Shown: positions 27,201-34,812 of the stretch, piece after piece
Layout: the number at the start of each line of letters is the position of its first letter
Numbering within the stretch: position 1 is the stretch's first letter
NCBI GenBank assembly: GCA_018857735.1
Contig: JABMCL010000883.1
Location: 757,501 to 821,500, forward strand
Origin: Alviniconcha marisindica
Taxonomy: Eukaryota; Mollusca; Gastropoda; Provannidae
DNA length: 64,000 nucleotides
Reading direction: 5' to 3'
Position numbers and translations under genes: made by a program
Notes under the pieces: model-generated
Told to the model about the DNA's origin: nothing
What the model saw: the letters and a program-made list of their open reading frames with translations, nothing else
Databases searched by the model: none

Positions 27201-30200
27201 ACTTTGGTAGCTCTGGACTCTCAGAAGGGTTAGGGTTAGGGTTAGACAACACTGATGGCTCTGGACTCTCACAAGGGTTAGGGTTAGACAACACTGATGG
27301 CTCTGGACTCTCACAAGGGTTAGGGTTAGACATGTAACTGTTAAACAACATTGATGGCTCTGGACTCTCAGAAGGGTTATGGTTAGACACATTAGACAAC
27401 TTTGGCGGCTCTGGACTCTCCGAAGGGTTAGGATTAGACAACTCTGGTGGCTCTGGACTCTCAGAAGGGTTAGGGTTAGACAACTCTGGTGGCTCTGGAC
27501 TCTCCGAAGGGTTAGGATTAGACAACTCTGGTGTCTCTGGACTCTCAGAAGGGTTAGGGTTAGACAACTCTGGTGGCTCTGGACTCTCAGAAGGGTTAGG
27601 ATTAGACAACTTTGGTGTCTCTGGACTCTCAGAAGGGTTAGGGTTAGACAACTCTGGTGGCTCTGGACTCTCAGAAGGGTTAGGTTAGACAACTCTGGTG
27701 GCTCTGGACTCTCAGAAGGGTTAGGGTTAGACAACTCTGGTGGCTCTGGACTCTCAGAAGGGTTAGAGTTAGACAACTCTGGTGGCTCTGGACTCTCAGA
27801 AGGGTTAGAGTTAGACAACTTTGGTGGCTCTGGACTCTCAGAAGGGTTAGGGTTAGACAACTGGTGGCTCTGGACTCTCAGAAGGGTTAGGGCTAGACAA
27901 CTTTGATAGTAGAGGGGACCCTAATTCCTGTATCAATAATATCCCAACACACAGGCTCTCCTTAATTTCTGTGTCCATAACATCTCACCATGTGGCTCTC
28001 CTTAATCTAGTAGAGTGCAAGACTCATTTACTTTCCTTCATATATATGTGTTGCCCTTACATAAGAAGAAGAATAACGAGGGAAACTGTGAGAGTGCTGG
28101 GGTAACTGTCACTTCCGCAGCCACAACAGCCAACCACAGGCCAGTCACTGGACAATAACAGAAAGTAATCAGTGTAAAACAAAGGAATTAATCAAATGTT
28201 TTTTCACTCACTTCATTTTCAAGTTTCTGGCGTTCAACTGCCAATAACTTTTCTTCTTTCTTCTTTCTCTTTTCTTCCTCTGCCAGTCGAGCACGTTCTT
28301 CCTCTAGGAACATTGTAAAGATGTAACTTGTATAAATAACATGAAAAATACTTAAACATCACAGAAGCACACACACACACACGCATGCACACACACACAC
28401 ACACACACACATGACACACACTCCACAAAAGCTGGGAAGCAATCACTTCCAGTAACAATCAAAAATAAAAATAAATAATCTCACTGGTGATCGACTGAAA
28501 CCTCATACTCATTATTTTTAACTTTCTGAAAAAAGAAAAAATCACCACTTACTGGAACCCCCTTTTTTTTAATTAACAGGATCTTCTCTGATTTGCAACG
28601 GTCAGTTTTTACTCCCCCCCCCCCCCCCCCCTGTAAAAAAACCCAGCTGCTTTCTGTTAAAAACAGGCAAGTTACATGTTCATTTTTCTCGCCAAAATGT
28701 TTTGCCCTGAAATGACAACATAAGAGGATATGAACTTGTTTGTTTGAAAATGTTCAGCAGCATCCTAGCAAGCTTACCTAATAATTACTCTATGGAAAGT
28801 CAGTTTTTATTCCTCTCCAATTATGGATATGAAAATAAACTGACTCTATCTTCTTTTTATATATATAATAACTTGTTGTAACCAGGACACTGGTGATTTT
28901 TGCTGGTATCATGGCAGAGGCTGACTATCTCATAAGCGGTGAAAAGTTTAGGGTTACAGCCAAGTGTGTTCAGTAAAGCTTTGTAACCCTGCATTGATCT
29001 CCAAATGTCCATGGAAAGACACGCCTGCCTCAACAACATATGAGATTTTCCACACAAATTTCCAGCAAGAGTTTTCAAGAATATTATCTGAAAACTGGAT
29101 GTGTTCAAGGATATTATCTGAAAACTGAATGTGTTTGCGGATGGTATTTAGTGGCAAATTAGGTGTTCAAAGATGCAAAATCTAAAACTAGAAACCTGAG
29201 TAATCAGTTTTCAATGGGCCTGAAATGATCTGCTGATGTTTCTCTTTATCTCCCTTCCCCCCACCCCCACCCCCAACTGTTTTAACCACATCCAAATAGA
29301 TTAAGGAATGTCACACACAAAAGAGGTATATCAACACATTTTCCATAAAAACACAAAAACTGAAATAATGTTAAATATCCAACTTGTCAATAACAGAAAT
29401 GGAAGAATTGTACCAAAAATATTTGCATTTCATTTGATTGCTTCATCAATGATTCAACAAATTTTATCCAATCTGATTCTCTTCTCCCACTCTACGATAT
29501 TTTGTTCACAATATGAGCAGACATGTTCCTTCCCCAACCACCTCATTCCTCCTGACACTCATCCGTTTCCCTTTCTTGAGTTTTCTGGTCTAATATCACC
29601 TTGCTGTGAACCGACATGATTTCATCTGCTTCCAATTCCATTGTCACATTATTTTGCAGATATTAGATCCAATAGTTTGGAACAAACTCCTGCACTCCAG
29701 GGATGCTTCAGAGTCTATAGATTCTTTTAAAACAGATTTAACTAGAAGGCAACATGCTCAGGTGACAGTCAGAGGATTTCCTCCCCCCCCCCCCCCCCCA
29801 TCTTTTTTTGCTCATGTTTTCTTTTATCTAATTTGATATTACTCTGTGTGTAGTGTGAGTGAGTGAGTGTGTGTGTGTGGTGTGGTGTGGTGTGGTGTGG
29901 TGTGGTGTGGTGTGTGTGGTGTGGTGTGGTGTGGTGTGTGTTGGAGTCATCCAACCATATGGGGCAGTGCCCAGTGGCCCTTTGCCCAACACAGATGTTC
30001 ACTTCCAGCCATGAGATGGAGGACAGCACCCTGCAGCCCTTTGCACATCACAGACATTCATTCTTGCACCATTTTTTTAGTGGAGCCCCCCCCCCCTTTT
30101 TTTTTTCCTCTTCTTTTTCTTTTCTTTTTTTCAAATCAGTCTCTTTTTCTTTTTAGATCAGTGATCAGTGATTCAGACTGGCAGTGACACTCAATGTCTA

Positions 30201-33155
30201 GAGCATACATGTAATAGCACATATCCATGACATCTGTCTTTCACAGTACTTTAAATTCCAGTGGAATGCTCAATTAACAGGTTGTAATGGTAAAATACTT
30301 AAGGGAAGAAAATCTCTTTAACCAAATTTAAAAAAGAGAAATATTAATAATACTAAGAAAAAGAAAGGAAACAAAGCAAGCACAGAACAAATACTCAGAC
30401 CACTAGCCTTCAAAAAGGAAAATGCAATTCAATGTCTCCCACAATCTCAACAGAGACCCTATGCAGTCCTAATTGGTCTTTGTTTTCATACACACAAATA
30501 TGTACAGGACCCTCCCTCATGCATATCACCCTGATATAACCGTACTGGTTGACTGGGCGTAAAACACTAACTTACTTACTTACCCTCATGCATAAGAATT
30601 AAATGAGGTCAAGAACCTTCTATCTCCATGCCTCTCATACATAAAGTTTGACCTTAAAACAAACAAATAATATTTTGACTTCCTTTCAACCAACTCATAA
30701 GTTCCCACTGATGAAGATAAAGCAGTGGTTATCTCCCTTGTATGCAGCAAAGTTAATTAAAACACAATATTCATGAACAACTCCAAACATTTCACAGATA
30801 CACAGTCTGCATGGGATCAGATAAGAACAAAATAGACAACTCTGAATTTCTGCAACTGTTTGATGTAACTGTGACCTTGAAATATGGTCATGGTCACTGA
30901 ATGTACAATGAACAGGTTAAACTTAAAAGCATCATAAAACAGTTGAGTCAGCTGTGGTGTCCAAGAAAACAACAACATTGAAGCTTTTGTCCTGATCATT
31001 GTATACTCACATTTTCCCCCCAAGTGAGAAAAAAAGAAGCAGAAAAAAAAAGTCAAGCAAAAAGGGCACAGACACCAACATAAAAACAGATCTGCAATTT
31101 GCCAGAAAATGCAGTCATTATGCTTGTGTTAACAAAAGATCCAAAGTGAAACACGTACTTATCTGCAAAACAAAATCAGGAAAATGGGGGAAAAAAACTG
31201 ATCCATATAGTCAAAAAACACAGAGAAGGAGGAAATGGCAAGAAAACAATGTCAAGATACAAACAACCCAAACCATTCACTGGAGCTTGACTGTGTGATA
31301 AACAGTGACTAGTCAGCCATGCTTCATAACAAACTGATCATAACATCCACTGTCACACTCTACATGATGATCCTGTTCCACCTTTTAGAGTTGAAAATGA
31401 CAATTTTACTGCACTCACTTGAAACGGGGAAAAAAGTCGGTAAGCTCAATTAGTAGAGCATCTGACTGAAAGGTCAGTGCAAGTTCAAGTCCGCAGCGCC
31501 GCAAGGGATTTATCTCCCAGAGTCAACTTCCGGTGCGCAATCACATACATCAACACCTGTGTGCATGTTAAAAATCCCAAGCACTGGCAGCCATACCACT
31601 GTTTGGACACTGTGGCCTTACCCCAATTTCAATAGGTTTAGGGCAGCTTTTTACTTGCAGAGATAATTTAACACATACCTCCTTTTGCTTCTTCTGAATA
31701 AACTCATCCTTTGTTTAGAGCCCAAGTGTGTCAACTGACAGGATTCTCCCATGCTGACATTAAAACTGTTTTACCATTTCCTTTCATTAGCACTCGGCTC
31801 ATATCCTCTCTCAAACAAGTATGTGCTGGTGGTCAGTGAGATGAGCTACTTAGCGTGAAGTAGCAAAACAGGTGTCTGACCTAGGCAACCCAAACCATAA
31901 TGGTCCTCAGCAGAATCAGATTTCTCATCAGCTTTCTGCTCTCTGTCTCGGTTTGGGGCAGCAAAACTCTGATTTGGTACCAGGAGAAACTGATGAGGAA
32001 CTCTATGAAGGGAGTAGGCTTTCCTTCTCTTTAGGTTTTTGTTATGTTTTGCTTTTCAGATCTTAGTCTGCTTGAAGGTCTTCCGGAATTTAAATAAGGT
32101 GCCTCAACCATTAAAGGGTCAGCCTGCCTATAAATAGTGAGCCAGGAAGTTTGAAACAAATCCTCTTCAAAGTATGACACATCACATCGCTGCTGGTTTA
32201 TCACAAATATCTGAAAATCAGACCATAGCTTGAATATGTCTCTTGGCACAGACATAACATTTAGCTTTCTATCTGCTAAATCACTGTGTTGATGAAACAC
32301 AGACATAACATTTAGATTTATATCTGCTAAATCACTGTGTTGATGAAACACAGACATAACATTTAGATTTATATCTGCTAAATCACTGTGTTGATGAAAC
32401 ACAGACATAACATTTAGATTTCTATCTGCTAAATCACAGTTGATGAAACACAGACATAATATTTAGATTTCTATCTGCTAAATCACTGTGTTGATGAAAC
32501 ACAGACATAACATTTAGATTTATATCTGCTAAATCACTGTGTTGATGAAACACAGACATAACATTTAGCTTTCTATCTGCTAAATCACTGTGTTGATGAA
32601 ACACAGACATAACATTTAGCTTTCTATCTGCTAAATCAGTGTGTTGATGAAACACAGACATAACATTTAGTTTTCTATCTGCTAAATCAGTGTGTTGACG
32701 AAACACAGACATAACATTTAGCTTTCTATCTGCTAAATCATTGTGTTGACAAAACACAGACATAACATTTAGCTTTCTATTTGCTAAATCATTGTGTTGA
32801 TGAAAGTGAATTTTGTCTTATTTCAAGACCCAAAAGCTTTGAAGCGAGGACGATTTGAATAGAAATGAGCAGGGCTCATCCAGTGACGCGGACAGTGCTA
32901 TGCTTTCAGTTTTACACACATCCGTCACTTCAACATTCCAAGGCCAGCCATTATTTTCAAACAGTTGCAGAACTGCATCTTTCTGTTCATGATTTATGCC
33001 CCTCAAAGTCCTGCCCCTTTGCCTGAATTGAGATTGACGGGAGTGTGTATGCACAAATTTTCACAGCCCAAAGGTATGCCTTTAGGAACCGAGGCTTTAA
33101 GTACTTGCTTCACAGGTGTTTTTTTTCTTTTATACACTTCATTCTAACAATCTGC

Positions 33156-33224
<69 letters not shown>

Positions 33225-34743
33225 CACACACAGGGTGTGGGGCTAGCTCAGTGGTTAGAGCATCAGACTCATGATTTAAAAAGTCCTGGGTTCCAGTCCT
33301 GTCAGGAGCAGCAGGACAATGTTCATCTCCAGGGTCAACTTTGTGTGCCGAGTCTTATTTCAGTATCTGTTTCACCCCAGTCTTACTGCAGTAGCACGTA
33401 AAAGATCCCGGTCATTCTGCCAAATGGGCAGGTGGCACGTTACCCATGCACATTGCCTATGTGGCTTTGAATGAAGTGACAAACTGGTACATGGCTGAAT
33501 GGTGTACACAGAACTTGTGCCGACACAGCAGCAGTTTCATGTGACACCAGAAATGCAACAACCAAATAGCACAGCCAGACACTACTTTAGTGGATAGTAA
33601 AAAATATGTGCTACAAAAAGGACACAGTCTCTCATTCTGATTCACATGCGATACAAGTGCAGTGAGTCTGCTCGAGAGCAGAGAATAATGCTATGTTAAA
33701 GCAGTCAATGGCACGCACAGATGCAGAGACACAAGTGTGTTTCTTGATAAGCTCTAATATCCAACTAGCTTCAACATTTGTCCCACTCCTAAATGGCCAT
33801 AATACTTAATAGTAAAGACAATTTTCAATAGTTTCATGTTTATTTAAGGGAAATATTGAAGCATTACCTTTTGCCTCACCATAACTTCATTAAGATCGGT
33901 GTTTTCTAAGCTGTTTGAAATTTTACATGACCGTTACTTCAGTGAAGCTTTACATGTACACCAGTTGCAGTGACTTAGGTCCATTTTCAAAGTCTGAAAA
34001 ACTAAAGGGACTTCTTCTGTTTGGAGCATTGGTCAAGTCAAAATGGCTGTCTTACTGTTACAAAACTAATACTTGAATGACAATTATATCCATACTTTGA
34101 TGTACCAGTACCATATATTTATCAGTCTGCAGTGTAAGCACTTTGAAGCCAAGCAGGGTACTTGTTTTATAATCAGCACTGTTATTATCGTTAATATTCT
34201 CACTGTTCTTATATCATCTTTATTATGGAAAGAAACTGACTAAGCACTAATGATAGTGGCCAACACTTTCTCTAAGCACTCACTGAGCGTGAAGAGAACA
34301 GACTGCACATGGCCAACAAAGAGAAAGGCAAGTACTTCACACAACAGAAAAGTAACGAAAAAGGGCAGGAAGTCCTTCCATCTCAACAATTAAACAAAGA
34401 CCATAAACATTCCCCATATTAAATCAACTCCAAAACAAACAGCACAACTGGGGGAAAATGAAAGAAAAAAACTTGTAACAATACAGAACCTGTCAAACCC
34501 TCCCCTGAAATAAGAATAGCATTTCTTGGTATCAACAACTGACAGGAAAACAGAAGAAAAGTAAAATAAGAGTAAATGGTGACCATTTCTGCTGCTGTTG
34601 TTGTAATAATGGTGTGCACTCACATCAGTGTGAGTGTGTGTGTGCAACTCATGTGTGCACATGTAAGTGTAAAAATGTGTGTGTGTGCATGCATGTGTGT
34701 GTAACTCATGTGTGCACATATATGTGCACATATATGTGTAAAA

Positions 34744-34812
<69 letters not shown>

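Noticed and set aside
27154..27906. [14 protein letters not shown] repeat protein
   Set aside because: 42-bp array with frame breaks and an intronic location; both strands are open. Kept only as a related-sequence observation.
30999..31298. Lys-rich 99-codon plus frame
   Set aside because: A-rich intron sequence, no recognisable domain, antisense to DNAI7.
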